45,831 bases of DNA from an uncultured Clostridia bacterium (GTDB taxonomy: Bacteria > Bacillota > Clostridia > Oscillospirales > Acutalibacteraceae). Made by a program: the position numbers and the translations under genes. Below, one piece after another: positions 23,700-32,027 of this stretch. Numbering within the stretch: position 1 is the first letter of the stretch; each line of letters starts with the position of its first letter. Under the pieces are notes generated by a model. That model was not told the DNA's origin and made no database searches. It worked only from the letters and a program-made list of their open reading frames with translations. Location: the NCBI GenBank assembly GCA_947631945.1, contig CANRNI010000018.1:1-45831 (forward strand), given 5' to 3'.

Positions 23700-24134
23700 T
23701 CATCGCCCTCCGATCTCAAAATGAGGTAAGAGGCTGAAAAACTCCGCAGAGGTAATCATATATACCCCGTCCTGCGTGTCATTCATGCGGTGGTAAAAGC
23801 CGTTTTCCTCATCGTCTGAAATGGGAGATTGCTCCGGCCACGCGCCCGCATAAATAAAATCGCATTCCGGGTTAAAGGTGATACAGTCGGCGGGATTTTC
23901 GCACTCTGCATACGTTTTCGGCCCGGTGTAGCTTTTCGCCGTACCGTCCGCAGTAACAAAGGTTTTGTCTGCCGTGCAGTGTATAATCGCCGTTACGGTA
24001 TCGCCGTTGAGTTTTCCGTCCAGCGTTGACCGGCTTGCTTTATTCACGCCTAAATCAACGCCGGAAAAAACGGAGGTGTACCACAGCCCGGTTGCCTTAT
24101 GGAAGTTAAACAGGGTGATCGCGCTTTCGTACAT
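23700..24134 (-). CDS. Phage connector-region protein (DUF6751-like)
   Basis: A 144-residue protein with GGGGAGGTGCG ahead of its ATG; it overlaps the preceding connector gene by 29 bases. It begins MYESAITLFNFHKATGLWYT and has a middle KTYAECENPADCITFNPECD segment ending in PHFEIGGR. The pattern agrees with DUF6751, a small structural protein found between the connector and Minor_capsid_2 genes, functionally near head-tail stoppers. Exact role is not known to me. Confidence 0.6.
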   Translation of the reverse strand: MYESAITLFNFHKATGLWYTSVFSGVDLGVNKASRSTLDGKLNGDTVTAIIHCTADKTFVTADGTAKSYTGPKTYAECENPADCITFNPECDFIYAGAWPEQSPISDDEENGFYHRMNDTQDGVYMITSAEFFSLLPHFEIGGR

Positions 24135-24594
24135 AACGCACCTCCCCGGCGTATAAAAGATTTATGCCGTCAGCGTCGGGTATATTTGATATATATTTTT
24201 CTGCAATACTCCTGATCAACTTCCTTTGTTCTGCCGTATTAGATGCGGCAGCCGAATAGACGGAATCGGAAGAGTTACTGCGGGAATATGATATTGATTC
24301 ACGTCCCGACGATACAGAAGATACTGCTAAGCGATATGTACCGTCCTCGGCTTTTTGCGCCGAAACCGCTTTGCGCTGAACATCGATATTAAACAGAGCT
24401 TCGGCTATGGCGCACACAGCCTTTTTTACTTTTTCGGCATGAGATTCTATCTCAGGAAATGCAAAGGTCAGTCTGCCGAACGTGAGCGCGTCGAGTTCAT
24501 CGCTCGCAAGCGAAAGCCATTTTTCGGTGTTTTGCTTCGTAAGAATATCGCCATAATATTCAGAAATATAAAAGTTTCTGTCTGCGTACGCCAT
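24106..24594 (-). CDS. Head-tail connector protein (gp6-like)
   Basis: A 162-residue, largely helical protein (MAYADRNFYISEYYGDILTK, then LASDELDALTFGRLTFAF). Position directly after the capsid gene and the helix-rich N-terminus 'a..fY...Y.G......f..ls..As..ld.lT..R' are those of HK97-gp6/SPP1-gp15-type adaptors, which dock under the portal. The C-terminal third is Ser/Ala-rich. AAGGCGG precedes the ATG. Confidence 0.65.
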   Translation of the reverse strand: MAYADRNFYISEYYGDILTKQNTEKWLSLASDELDALTFGRLTFAFPEIESHAEKVKKAVCAIAEALFNIDVQRKAVSAQKAEDGTYRLAVSSVSSGRESISYSRSNSSDSVYSAAASNTAEQRKLIRSIAEKYISNIPDADGINLLYAGEVRYVRKRDHPV

Positions 24595-24606
24595 AATTAT
24601 ACCGCC

Positions 24607-24753
24607 TTATATATTCTCATCGGACTTTTTGCCGTTGTTTTTTTGTTTGATATCAGGTAACGCTTCGTAATTTTCCGATTTTTTCATAAGCTCTATAACG
24701 GCTTTGTTATCGGTACTAAGCGTATTGCCTGTAACAATATTTTTAAACCTCAT
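24607..24753 (-). CDS. 48-residue hypothetical protein between capsid and connector genes
   Basis: A short ORF with an excellent ribosome binding site (AAGGAGG, eight bases before ATG). The peptide begins MRFKNIVTGNTLSTDNKAVI, continues ELMKKSENYEAL and ends with a Lys/Asn-rich tail. Small proteins of this kind ('f.n..tG..l.v.....v..m..s..ye...') regularly follow the capsid gene in Clostridia siphophages. It may be a capsid-associated or connector-related protein; no function is known to me. Confidence 0.7.
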   Translation of the reverse strand: MRFKNIVTGNTLSTDNKAVIELMKKSENYEALPDIKQKNNGKKSDENI

Positions 24754-24755
24754 TA

Positions 24756-25601
24756 TTATTCCTCCTTGGGTTTACCTTTAAAAATAAGGTCGGGTGTTAC
24801 TACCGCCGTGCCGAAATGATAAAACAGAGAAACCGCATACGCCTCAGACAGCGGGATTTTTTCCGCCGTGTACTGATTTGCCATAATCGGCTGAGCAACG
24901 GCCCCGTCAACAATAAGCAGATAATTACAATCTGCCGGAAGATGTACCGATGATTTGCAATCAACTCCGTGCCATGAATAGAACTCCTCTGCGGAGGTAT
25001 CAATATTGGCGCGGCTCAGTTTATCAAGATTCTTTCTGATTTTTCCGTAATAAGCTGTGGATAAAACAAGGTGCATCATATAACGCGGAACGCCGTCCAC
25101 AAAATCGTTTTTGGTATTTTCACATTCCTGAATGACCTTTTCAAGCTCGTCCTCTATCGCTGCGTCTTTTTCTATTTCAACTTCGACCGCGTCTTTTGCC
25201 GCCGTTTTAAAAAATTCGCTGTCAAGCTCTGACTGCATACGGAGAACATGATTTGCGCTTCTGCGTTTAAGCAGACCGTCAACGCCGTAAAGGGATATAT
25301 CCTTTTCCTCAATTTCCTCTACGATCTCGCTGTCCTCCGAAATGGTAACGGTGACGGGCTTCGCCTTGACATTATTGCCCTTGCCCGCAGCTCTCGCCGT
25401 TCCGTATTTCTGAGATTTAGCGTTCACAAAACGTTTCGCCTCAACGGAACCTGATGACGGAGTTCCCGACAAATCGGTGTTTTTCATGCTTGCCGAAACA
25501 AGCCCTTTTTGCACGTTTTCAATTACTTTTCCGTAAAGCTCGGACAAATATTCCTTTCCGCTTTCGGTAGTAAGAATACTTAGTGATTCGATTCTTGGCA
25601 T
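24756..25601 (-). CDS. Major capsid protein
   Basis: A 281-residue protein that forms the icosahedral head. It follows the scaffold gene and has the general HK97-type capsid profile: a helical N-terminus (SGKEYLSELYGKVIENVQKG), a beta-rich middle (KPVTVTISEDSEIVEEIEEK), a long helix (HVLRMQSELDSEFFKTAAKD), and a C-terminal P/A-like region ending TAVVTPDLIFKG. No protease gene is present, so head maturation probably uses a scaffold without proteolysis. AAAGGAT precedes the ATG. Confidence 0.8.
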   Translation of the reverse strand: MPRIESLSILTTESGKEYLSELYGKVIENVQKGLVSASMKNTDLSGTPSSGSVEAKRFVNAKSQKYGTARAAGKGNNVKAKPVTVTISEDSEIVEEIEEKDISLYGVDGLLKRRSANHVLRMQSELDSEFFKTAAKDAVEVEIEKDAAIEDELEKVIQECENTKNDFVDGVPRYMMHLVLSTAYYGKIRKNLDKLSRANIDTSAEEFYSWHGVDCKSSVHLPADCNYLLIVDGAVAQPIMANQYTAEKIPLSEAYAVSLFYHFGTAVVTPDLIFKGKPKEE

Positions 25602-25624
25602 AGTTTTTTATCAATCCTTTCAAT

Positions 25625-26203
25625 TTAAAAAATTACGGGAGGCGTGTACTTTTTGGAATCGGACGCGGGATCTCCCGCAGGGCCTGTAAAAGTAGGCGCA
25701 TCCTTTTTTTTCGCGGCTTCTTTTTCGGCGGCCGCTTTTTCCTCCGCTGTCTGATACAATCCGGCGTCTTTTTCCTTTGCAGACTTCATGAAATCGTCGA
25801 ACCCGAAAAAAGCGCCGTCCTTCCACTTAAGACCGTTATCTTCCGACATACAGTCGGCGGCAAGCTGCCTGCGCGCGTAAGGTGATTTCACGCCGTATTC
25901 ATCGAGTTTTTTTTCAATCCAGTCGTTTTGCAACTGAGAAATGAATTTTTTCTCCGCTTTTTCAGCCTGCGTCTTATAGGTTTGGATTGTTTCATTGATT
26001 TTCTCAGGGTCAATGCCCTCAAACTTCTTGAGTGTAGCATTAGCCGCATTGAGTTGACCTTCAAAATTGTCTCTCGCGGCGGTAATCTTGCCGACTTCCG
26101 CTACAGTTTTGTAGTTTTCTCTTACGGCATTATCAAACTCAGTCTTTTTGTCCTCGGGAACACTGAGCCCTACTTCGCTCAAAATTTTGTGAATGTCTTT
26201 CAT
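25625..26203 (-). CDS. Capsid scaffolding protein (phage minor structural GP20)
   Basis: A 192-residue, highly charged, helical protein. It has a coiled coil from about residue 30 to 100 (ITAARDNFEGQLNAANATLK), a KSPYARRQLAADCMSEDNGL segment and a flexible Lys/Glu/Ala-rich then Pro-rich tail ending PPVIF. This matches the GP20/DUF4355-type scaffold proteins that guide capsid assembly and are then expelled. GGAAATC-type ribosome binding site upstream; position just before the capsid gene is canonical. Confidence 0.8.
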   Translation of the reverse strand: MKDIHKILSEVGLSVPEDKKTEFDNAVRENYKTVAEVGKITAARDNFEGQLNAANATLKKFEGIDPEKINETIQTYKTQAEKAEKKFISQLQNDWIEKKLDEYGVKSPYARRQLAADCMSEDNGLKWKDGAFFGFDDFMKSAKEKDAGLYQTAEEKAAAEKEAAKKKDAPTFTGPAGDPASDSKKYTPPVIF

Positions 26204-26293
26204 TTTGATTTCCTTTCTACATGATATTTAGACCGCTCTGTCTGCGGTTGAAAGTTATCCGCATATACCTGCGGCAAGGTGATTTTGAGTATG

Positions 26294-26324
26294 AAAAAAG
26301 CGCCCTGCATATTGCAAAGCGCTT
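26294..26324 (-). terminator. Hairpin terminator between head morphogenesis and scaffold genes
   Basis: On the minus strand the arms AAGCGC (26319-26324) and GCGCTT (26299-26304) enclose a partly paired loop (TTGCA/TGCAG) and are followed by a run of T. It lies in the 140-bp gap between the 69-residue gene and the scaffold, so it may set a partial stop that tunes head gene levels. Confidence 0.55.
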
Positions 26325-26346
26325 GAATCATTAAATTTTTATCCTT

Positions 26347-26556
26347 TCAAACGGCAGCCTCGATTTCTTTTATCTCATCAACAAAAATTTCTATCTGTGC
26401 GCCGTCAGTTCGTTTTATGGTAATAGATTCAGGGTCGGGCTCGTTATCCAAAGCGCTCGCCCAGTCTACCCATTCGCCAACAATGTAGCGCCCGTCGTTG
26501 CAAATTACATTGACTTGTTTATCAAATAAATGCTTATATTTTATTAAATCAATCAT
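26347..26556 (-). CDS. 69-residue hypothetical phage protein (Sm/SH3-like barrel pattern)
   Basis: A small acidic protein (MIDLIKYKHLFDKQVNVICN, then DGRYIVGEWVDWASALDNEP). The motif 'V.V...DGR.i.GeW.dw.sa.DNEPDpesI.I' and an ending 'I..DEIKEIE' suggest a small Sm-like beta barrel, a type common between the minor head and scaffold genes in Clostridia phages. It overlaps the minor head gene stop by eight bases and has GGAGACACAAAG upstream. No role is known to me. Confidence 0.6.
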   Translation of the reverse strand: MIDLIKYKHLFDKQVNVICNDGRYIVGEWVDWASALDNEPDPESITIKRTDGAQIEIFVDEIKEIEAAV

Positions 26557-28132
26557 TCTTTGTGTCTCCTTTTAACGGGCGTGCGGGAACGATATGTATC
26601 CCTTTTGTTTTTGAAAAGTGTATCATACCCGTTGTTGTAGGAAATTTATTTCCTTCAATATCTCTGTAAATACCGATTTCAGAGGTATGTACAAAATATT
26701 CTTTGTGATTCCATTCTCCGGCTTTCGTCATACGAGGTTCGGACTTACCCGCATACAGTTTTATAAGATCTTCCGGGTTTGCCGTCAGTTCGCTGTGCGT
26801 CGGGTCAAAATTAGGTGAACCGCGTATATGCTTATTCTGCATTCCGATATTCACTGTAAGCAGATAATCCTTTTTTATCTGTTCGTGAATATTATCTTTA
26901 AATATATTATACGCCTGTTTCCGAGCTTTGTCAACAGAGGCAACAGCCGAAACGGCTTTCATAGCCTGAGAACGTGTCCATTTCGCCACGCTGATTCTGT
27001 CGTAAAGCTTTTTTAGGTTGTTATCATCACAGAATTTATTGTATTCGGCATTATATTTATGCAATCTAAGAGCGGCTTTATTATAATCTTCCTGTAATTT
27101 TGATTTTAACTGTCCGTTCTCCGCTTTATCCAAAGCTTCGCGCAAACCGAGTACCTTTAACTTTGCCCGTCTGATTTTCGCCTCCGCGTTTCGTTGTTTT
27201 TGAGAAAGGTCGTACACGCGCTTGTTTTCCTCTGCGTCAAAGTCAGCGTATGGGTTGTGGTCGGGATCGCCCGGGCCGAAAGAGTGACGGCAATTCCAGC
27301 CGCATAATCCTTCACCTGTGCCGTAGCCTGTTGTCTCAGCAAACAAAGGATAACCGGCCGTTTTTCCCGTTCGGCTGTATAATTTACCCTGCCACCAAAA
27401 ATGATTGCCGGGGTTTTCACCGCCGTCGCCGTAACGCGCTCCCAAATGAGCCGATACCCTTATTAAATCCCAATCATGCTCTATCATGCCCTGCAAAGAC
27501 ATATTGCCGCTTGCCTGCGCAACGCCTGTACGGACGGCGCGCAGTACGGCGGTTTCTATTGTGTCGGTATGACCTGAAGGATAAATAACTTTCGTCTGTT
27601 CTTCGGCTATTTCATTTACAGCGTCCGCGACTGCCTGCGTATAAGACTGAGCGCCGCTCATAACCTTGAAATGCGCTTTATCAAGAACTTTTATTAAACG
27701 CTGTTGACTTGCCCGCGCGGTCGTTCGTGTGAAATTGTGTATTTCTCCGTTTGTTCTCTCGTGCATATCGGCAAGAAGCTTTAGCATATTTTCAGAATGT
27801 AAAAGACGTACAGAATCAAAGCCCCTTGAAATATAAAAAGCATCGTCATCTTCCCACGCTCTGATTGCCGCGTCCTCAAAAACGGCTTTTATCTCTTCAT
27901 CGGTCTTTTTTGTAAAACACTGTATTTCCTTTTGTAGCGCTTCAAAATGACCTCCTGCCGATTTATAAACTTCAATCTGCCATTGATCGGTGCCTGTCAA
28001 CATAAGTTCTTCGCCGCGCCCCAGACGAGCCATAATGCGGCTTATAAGGTCAGTCGTTATCCAAGCGTTTAACTCGTCAATCTGCGGATGAAGCGTATCG
28101 ACTATCTCTAAAAGCTCCTGAGGAGTAAGCAT
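26549..28132 (-). CDS. Minor head protein with polymorphic toxin type 50 C-terminal domain
   Basis: A 527-residue protein. Residues about 1-300 are the phage minor capsid/SPP1-gp7 class (LRAVRTGVAQASGNMSLQGM, HFWWQGKLYSRTG, and CGWNCRHSFGPGDPDHNPY with the cysteine pair). A coiled coil follows (330-385). The last 100 residues, from VNIGMQNKHIRGSPNFDPTH, read EYFVHTSEIGIYRDIEG, then TTTGMIHFSKTKGIHIVPAR, the signature of polymorphic toxin type 50, a predicted RNase domain. In phages this domain may be packaged with the head and act after injection; that role is inference. AGAGGTAA precedes the ATG. It lies between portal and scaffold as is usual for minor head proteins. Confidence 0.8.
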   Translation of the reverse strand: MLTPQELLEIVDTLHPQIDELNAWITTDLISRIMARLGRGEELMLTGTDQWQIEVYKSAGGHFEALQKEIQCFTKKTDEEIKAVFEDAAIRAWEDDDAFYISRGFDSVRLLHSENMLKLLADMHERTNGEIHNFTRTTARASQQRLIKVLDKAHFKVMSGAQSYTQAVADAVNEIAEEQTKVIYPSGHTDTIETAVLRAVRTGVAQASGNMSLQGMIEHDWDLIRVSAHLGARYGDGGENPGNHFWWQGKLYSRTGKTAGYPLFAETTGYGTGEGLCGWNCRHSFGPGDPDHNPYADFDAEENKRVYDLSQKQRNAEAKIRRAKLKVLGLREALDKAENGQLKSKLQEDYNKAALRLHKYNAEYNKFCDDNNLKKLYDRISVAKWTRSQAMKAVSAVASVDKARKQAYNIFKDNIHEQIKKDYLLTVNIGMQNKHIRGSPNFDPTHSELTANPEDLIKLYAGKSEPRMTKAGEWNHKEYFVHTSEIGIYRDIEGNKFPTTTGMIHFSKTKGIHIVPARPLKGDTKND

Positions 28133-28146
28133 TTTTCGTTACCTCT

Positions 28147-29565
28147 TTATTCGGGTGTGTCAAAAAGTCCTTTTTCCGTATTTTCCGTGTTTGCTTCGGC
28201 CGTAATTGCTTTTGCTTCCTCCTCGCTCATGCCCTCAAACTTAACAAAATAAAGCCATTTCGGAATCCAGCCTTGCATAGCATATGATTTCCACGACGCT
28301 TTATCTTCCTCATAGTTGTATGTAATATCTCCGAAATTAAAATTAACTTTATATTCGCCGACAGGCGCAAGATTATATAAAGTAGTGAAAGCATCAGCGC
28401 CGTAAATAGCCTGTTCAAGAGCGTCCTTTAGCGCATCGCGGTCTGATTTTATAGTCTGAATCGTCTTACGGTCGTCAGCTTCAACCTGTGTCGCGGTTAC
28501 CATTCCCGTTTTTCCGTCAAGAACAAAAGCCCCTTCTGAAAAACCGCATTTGACGCCGACCATTGAAAGGTCAAAATTTATATCTTTTATACGCGCTTCT
28601 GTTTGAAGCGTAGGGGTATGTTCGTGAATAGATGTTTTATCGATATCTTCAATGCCTATTCCCAACGCTTTTACAAATCGCGGTAATTTGATTTCTTTCT
28701 TTTGGGCGCCTTGTACAACTGTTTGCCCAACAAAAGTTATATGCTTACTGTCCTCAATTTCTAAATTTTTTCGGCTTACGGCAATGTCTATCGCTTTTAA
28801 TTCCGTAACAGCGTTAGAAAAGACAGACATTCCGAGTGGCGACACTGAATCGACCGTATTTGCGCCGGGAACGCGATAATACGCGAAAAGAGGTTTTTCA
28901 AGCTTTGAAATTCTTACCTCATCTTTCATATGCGCCCATACTTCAACACTTTTCATGGGAATCGGATTTCCGAGTGTAAATCTCTTATCGCCTGTTATCT
29001 GATTTTTAAACGCTTTATTTGTAACGACATATACGGGACCGTTTTCATCAGTCTCCTCAAATCTGTGATATTCAAGTCTTGTATAATGCGTATTACCCTG
29101 CGAGGTATGCGCTGCGAAAATCGCGCCCGTTATATTTCCGTTATTATCTTTTTTTACAACGCCGAAGTTCCCGGGCAAAACAAAATCCCACGTTTCGCCG
29201 TTCCATTTGATTATAACGCCGCCGAGCCTATCAGCTTCCGGGATTTTTTCGGGCAGCTTTTTCATTAATTCATCGACTATCGTCTGTAAGTAATCGGCTC
29301 TGGGAGAACCCGAAACAGAAATGCCGATATCAAGTACCGTTAATTGCGCCCTTGTATCTGATATAAACTTAGCCATATTGACAGTTTCTATATCATCTTC
29401 AATGTTTTTCCATGGGGGATTTCCTGTTGAAATACTGTCCCATAACTGAATCGCATTGTTCATTTCATTGGAAGTTATAAGCTCAACGCCGAAAACTTTG
29501 CTTATATCCGTATTATTCAAAAACATATTTTTAAGCCTCCTCAAAAGGCGTGTAAATATACTCAT
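28147..29565 (-). CDS. Portal protein (SPP1 gp6-like)
   Basis: A 472-residue protein that forms the dodecameric DNA entry ring. Supporting features are size, position between the large terminase and minor head genes, and motifs such as WDSISTGNPPWKN, GGVIIKWNGETWDFVLPGNF, HRFEETDENGPVYVVTNKAF, and an Asp/Glu-rich C-terminal helix (MSEEEAKAITAEANTENTEK) typical of portal crowns. GGCGGTGA lies before the ATG. The gene starts 13 bases after the terminase stop. Confidence 0.8.
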   Translation of the reverse strand: MSIFTRLLRRLKNMFLNNTDISKVFGVELITSNEMNNAIQLWDSISTGNPPWKNIEDDIETVNMAKFISDTRAQLTVLDIGISVSGSPRADYLQTIVDELMKKLPEKIPEADRLGGVIIKWNGETWDFVLPGNFGVVKKDNNGNITGAIFAAHTSQGNTHYTRLEYHRFEETDENGPVYVVTNKAFKNQITGDKRFTLGNPIPMKSVEVWAHMKDEVRISKLEKPLFAYYRVPGANTVDSVSPLGMSVFSNAVTELKAIDIAVSRKNLEIEDSKHITFVGQTVVQGAQKKEIKLPRFVKALGIGIEDIDKTSIHEHTPTLQTEARIKDINFDLSMVGVKCGFSEGAFVLDGKTGMVTATQVEADDRKTIQTIKSDRDALKDALEQAIYGADAFTTLYNLAPVGEYKVNFNFGDITYNYEEDKASWKSYAMQGWIPKWLYFVKFEGMSEEEAKAITAEANTENTEKGLFDTPE

Positions 29566-29578
29566 TTTTTCACCGCCG

Positions 29579-30817
29579 TTATATAATCCAAAACAGCTCT
29601 TTTCTCAGCGTCGTACGGCAAAAATAACGAAGCTGATCCATACTGTGGTCGTTTTCTTTAATAACAGCATCCTCTTGAGATTTTTCATCCCATGAATATG
29701 CTTCAAATTCTTCAAATGTATTTTTACAGTTTTTATCAAAAAACAAAACGCCCGCATTAAGAAATTTCGTTACGTCCTGTATGCCGTTTAAAACGTCGTT
29801 ATCGGCTTTTATAACCGAATACTCGCCGTATTTCTGTATCGTTTCTATCATTGAAGATGCCGACGGATCAATAATTATGTACTCAATGGGAAAATCTCCG
29901 ATAAGTCCGCATAGCATTTTATAATATGCTTCATTATCAACCCGGTTTTCGCTCCCGCCTTTATAATAAAGCTCTTTTATCATAGTTGCTTTTTCTTCAA
30001 CCGGATTATAATCATACAGCCCCGCCGCAAAAGGATTAACAGTTCCGTAGTCAATAGAAACATAGTAACGGTGACGCCGGTTAGGGGGAAGAACACAGTC
30101 CGTTTTAACGTGAATCTTTTTATTAAACATCGGATATACAAGACCTTCGGCTTTTACCCACAAACCGAGAATATAACGGCGGTAAAATACTCCGCTGTAC
30201 ATTGCCTCATATCTGCTTTTTATTTTTTCCGACAAGCTTAAATTGTCATCCATAGTGAAGTGCAGATAAAGAATATTTCGCTCCCGTGCTTTCTTTATCC
30301 ACTCCACATAAAACCAATGACTGGGATTTTCGGGGTTACAGTTAAACCAAAACTTTGAACTGTCCACACTGCAACGAGCCATAGCCTGCTCAACAAACGA
30401 GCGAGGCATTAGCGCGACCTCGTCGAATAAAACGCCCGCAAGCGTAATGCCTTGAACAAGCGTATAACTGCTTTCGTCTCTGCCGCCGAAAAGGTAATAT
30501 GTATTCTTTCTGCCGCCGCCCGATATGATAAGCTTATTTTCGCTGCGTCTCTCCGTAACGTCAAAAATCCCTTCAAGCCAAGTCGGGATAAGCGTAACGA
30601 CATTGCGGCGAAGTGATTCAATAGTCTTACCGCAAAGTGCAAAACTTTGATTTTCAAAGCAAGTCATACTCCAAAGAATAAAGCCTACCGACATAGATAC
30701 AGTCTTGCCTGAACGGATTGAACCATCGCATATAATTCCATCGCAATTTTTGAATTTAGAATTATTCCACCATGTTAGCGTCAGATTCTGACGAGTGCTG
30801 AAGCTCGTGTATCTCAT
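29579..30817 (-). CDS. terL: Terminase large subunit (PBSX-type)
   Basis: A 412-residue DNA-packaging motor. ATPase part: Walker A GSIRSGKT (residues 32-39) and Walker B LAGVLFDE (D132, E133). RNase H-like nuclease part: SIDYGT (D256), IIIDPSA (D317) and NDHSMDQLRY (D390, D394). It overlaps the small subunit gene by 56 bases, an unusually long overlap, and the ATG at 30817 lacks a strong ribosome binding site, so translation is probably coupled to the small subunit. The N-terminus is complete enough to contain the Q-like motif region (RQNLTLTWWNNSKFK). Confidence 0.9.
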   Translation of the reverse strand: MRYTSFSTRQNLTLTWWNNSKFKNCDGIICDGSIRSGKTVSMSVGFILWSMTCFENQSFALCGKTIESLRRNVVTLIPTWLEGIFDVTERRSENKLIISGGGRKNTYYLFGGRDESSYTLVQGITLAGVLFDEVALMPRSFVEQAMARCSVDSSKFWFNCNPENPSHWFYVEWIKKARERNILYLHFTMDDNLSLSEKIKSRYEAMYSGVFYRRYILGLWVKAEGLVYPMFNKKIHVKTDCVLPPNRRHRYYVSIDYGTVNPFAAGLYDYNPVEEKATMIKELYYKGGSENRVDNEAYYKMLCGLIGDFPIEYIIIDPSASSMIETIQKYGEYSVIKADNDVLNGIQDVTKFLNAGVLFFDKNCKNTFEEFEAYSWDEKSQEDAVIKENDHSMDQLRYFCRTTLRKELFWII

Positions 30818-31190
30818 CCGTATCTAAAACCTTTCCTGCCGCTTCGTTTATTTTCTCTAAAAGATTATTTTCTTTATCGGAAATTTTTGCGTCTTGTTTT
30901 TCTCTCCATTTATCGGGACGGCGGTTTTTAAGCCAGAATATCTGAGCTGTCGTATTGCCGTCAAGAGCCGATTGAAGCAAAGCGTTTTCGACCTGATAAT
31001 CGACAACCTCTTTTCCCTTTTTTAGGGTGTCGGAAATGACGGGATACTTTTTCTTCCAATCGTTTAACGTATCTCTGTTAATGCCTATTTTCTTCGCGAT
31101 TTGCTCGTCCGTCAGCCCGTCACGCGCCCAGCCTTCAAGCAATATTAAGTTTTCGGGCTCAAGCCATTTCTGATACTTACCTTTTGCCAT
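30762..31190 (-). CDS. terS: Terminase small subunit
   Basis: A 142-residue DNA-recognition subunit. An N-terminal helix-turn-helix (EGWARDGLTDEQIAKKIGIN then RDTLNDWKKKYP, residues about 18-50) is followed by a central oligomerisation helix (VENALLQSALDGNTTAQIFW, 'LKNRRPDKWREK') and an acidic C-terminus (residues 120-142) that would contact the large subunit. This is the standard layout of PBSX-family small terminases. It would bind the packaging site, often within or near its own gene. Confidence 0.85.
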   Translation of the reverse strand: MAKGKYQKWLEPENLILLEGWARDGLTDEQIAKKIGINRDTLNDWKKKYPVISDTLKKGKEVVDYQVENALLQSALDGNTTAQIFWLKNRRPDKWREKQDAKISDKENNLLEKINEAAGKVLDTDEIHELQHSSESDANMVE

Positions 31191-31345
31191 TTAAAACACC
31201 CGCAATACATCACCGCCGGAAACATAATAAAAAACACATCGCCGCCCGGGGAGGGACGGCGGTATGCATTTGGAGGATTTTTATGAAACACACTAAAATT
31301 CTTGTATTGTACAATTTTCTATGGTACTATTTTAGCATAAATGAG

Positions 31346-31373
31346 TATAACATTCCATAACATTTCATAACAT
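31346..31373. repeat. Three tandem ATAACAT repeats ahead of the terminase genes
   Basis: ATAACATTCC, ATAACATTTC and ATAACATC follow each other with a 10-base period in the 180-bp gap between the late activator and the small terminase gene. One-turn spacing suggests a protein bound on one face of DNA. Candidates are the sigma-like late activator just upstream or the small terminase (packaging site). Confidence 0.5.
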
Positions 31374-31375
31374 CT

Positions 31376-31795
31376 TTATAATCTTTTTGGAATTATTATT
31401 TTGCTTAATGCGGTACCATGAATTCTTGTTACCTGCATAACGGAATAATTCATTTTTTCCGAAATCTTCTCCCAAGACATATACTCTATGTACCTGTACC
31501 GCAGACAAAGCATTTCGTTTCTGTCAGGGACGGCATTAATCACACCGTGAATTTCCGCTTTGAGGTTGACAAGCCGATTCATTTCGGAAGCTATCTGCCT
31601 GTCGAGTTCGTCAATTTTTTCAATGATTTTTGTAAACGACGCGGAATTATCCTTCGACGCCGATACAATATCCCTCGATGTGTCTTGTGACGGAAGAGAA
31701 GCCGCCAAATCCCCGAGCCTGTCACGTTCACGCTGTAAACTCGATATAACCTCGTCAAGCTTGTACGCCTGCTGTAAGTAATCTTTTGCTGTCAT
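31376..31795 (-). CDS. Sigma-70-like late gene activator (DUF1492/ArpU-type)
   Basis: A 139-residue protein with a coiled N-terminal half (EVISSLQRERDRLGDLAASL) and a C-terminal region like sigma factor region 4 (NEMLCLRYRYIEYMSWEKIS then EKMNYSVMQVTRIHGTAL): 'L..RY......w..Ia..m..s..qv.riH..aL'. Such proteins sit immediately before the terminase genes and switch on the late operon. Here the promoter-like gap with three 10-bp repeats follows directly. Its ATG overlaps the preceding stop (ATGA) and has GGGAGTGAG upstream. Confidence 0.8.
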   Translation of the reverse strand: MTAKDYLQQAYKLDEVISSLQRERDRLGDLAASLPSQDTSRDIVSASKDNSASFTKIIEKIDELDRQIASEMNRLVNLKAEIHGVINAVPDRNEMLCLRYRYIEYMSWEKISEKMNYSVMQVTRIHGTALSKIIIPKRL

Positions 31796-31959
31796 AAACT
31801 CACTCCCGTTTTTGCTTTTTTGTAAAGCCTAATGCCATTTACTTTACCATAAATGCAGCCCTTGAACGGACACAACCATATTTTACCGTTTATGTATTGC
31901 TTGTACGGACATTTGTTAAATAAGCAAACATAACCTGTGCCGAATTTTTTGATATTCAT
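31792..31959 (-). CDS. 55-residue zinc-ribbon-like protein
   Basis: A small basic protein with two CX4C pairs (CLFNKC and CPFKGC, about residues 12-17 and 29-34), probably one zinc site. The start is the ATG at 31959, overlapping the stop of the HAD-like stub (ATGA), with AGAGGAAAACGG ahead; the upstream GTG at 31980 was rejected as it lies in that ribosome binding site. No family recognised; small Cys-pair proteins are frequent in this accessory block. Confidence 0.5.
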   Translation of the reverse strand: MNIKKFGTGYVCLFNKCPYKQYINGKIWLCPFKGCIYGKVNGIRLYKKAKTGVSL

Positions 31960-32027
31960 TCCGTTTTCCTCTTTGTACACAGCGTCCCGTCAAAATCGAC
32001 GGCGATAATTTTGTTAATCAAGTACAT
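31956..32027 (-). pseudogene. N-terminal stub of a HAD-type hydrolase
   Basis: A 23-codon ORF reads MYLINKIIAVDFDGTLCTKR and a few more residues before TGA. IIAVDFDGTL is the nucleophile motif (DxDGT/V) that begins HAD-superfamily phosphatases, which are commonly found as complete genes in phages. Everything after the first motif has been lost, so no activity is expected. The start has AAGGAG four to five bases upstream and overlaps the end of the previous gene; the stop overlaps the next ATG. The stub therefore keeps the coupling of its neighbours. Confidence 0.5.

Noticed and set aside
29579-30817. Truncation of the large terminase
   Set aside because: The 56-bp overlap looked odd, but all ATPase and nuclease residues are present and the length is normal for PBSX-type proteins.
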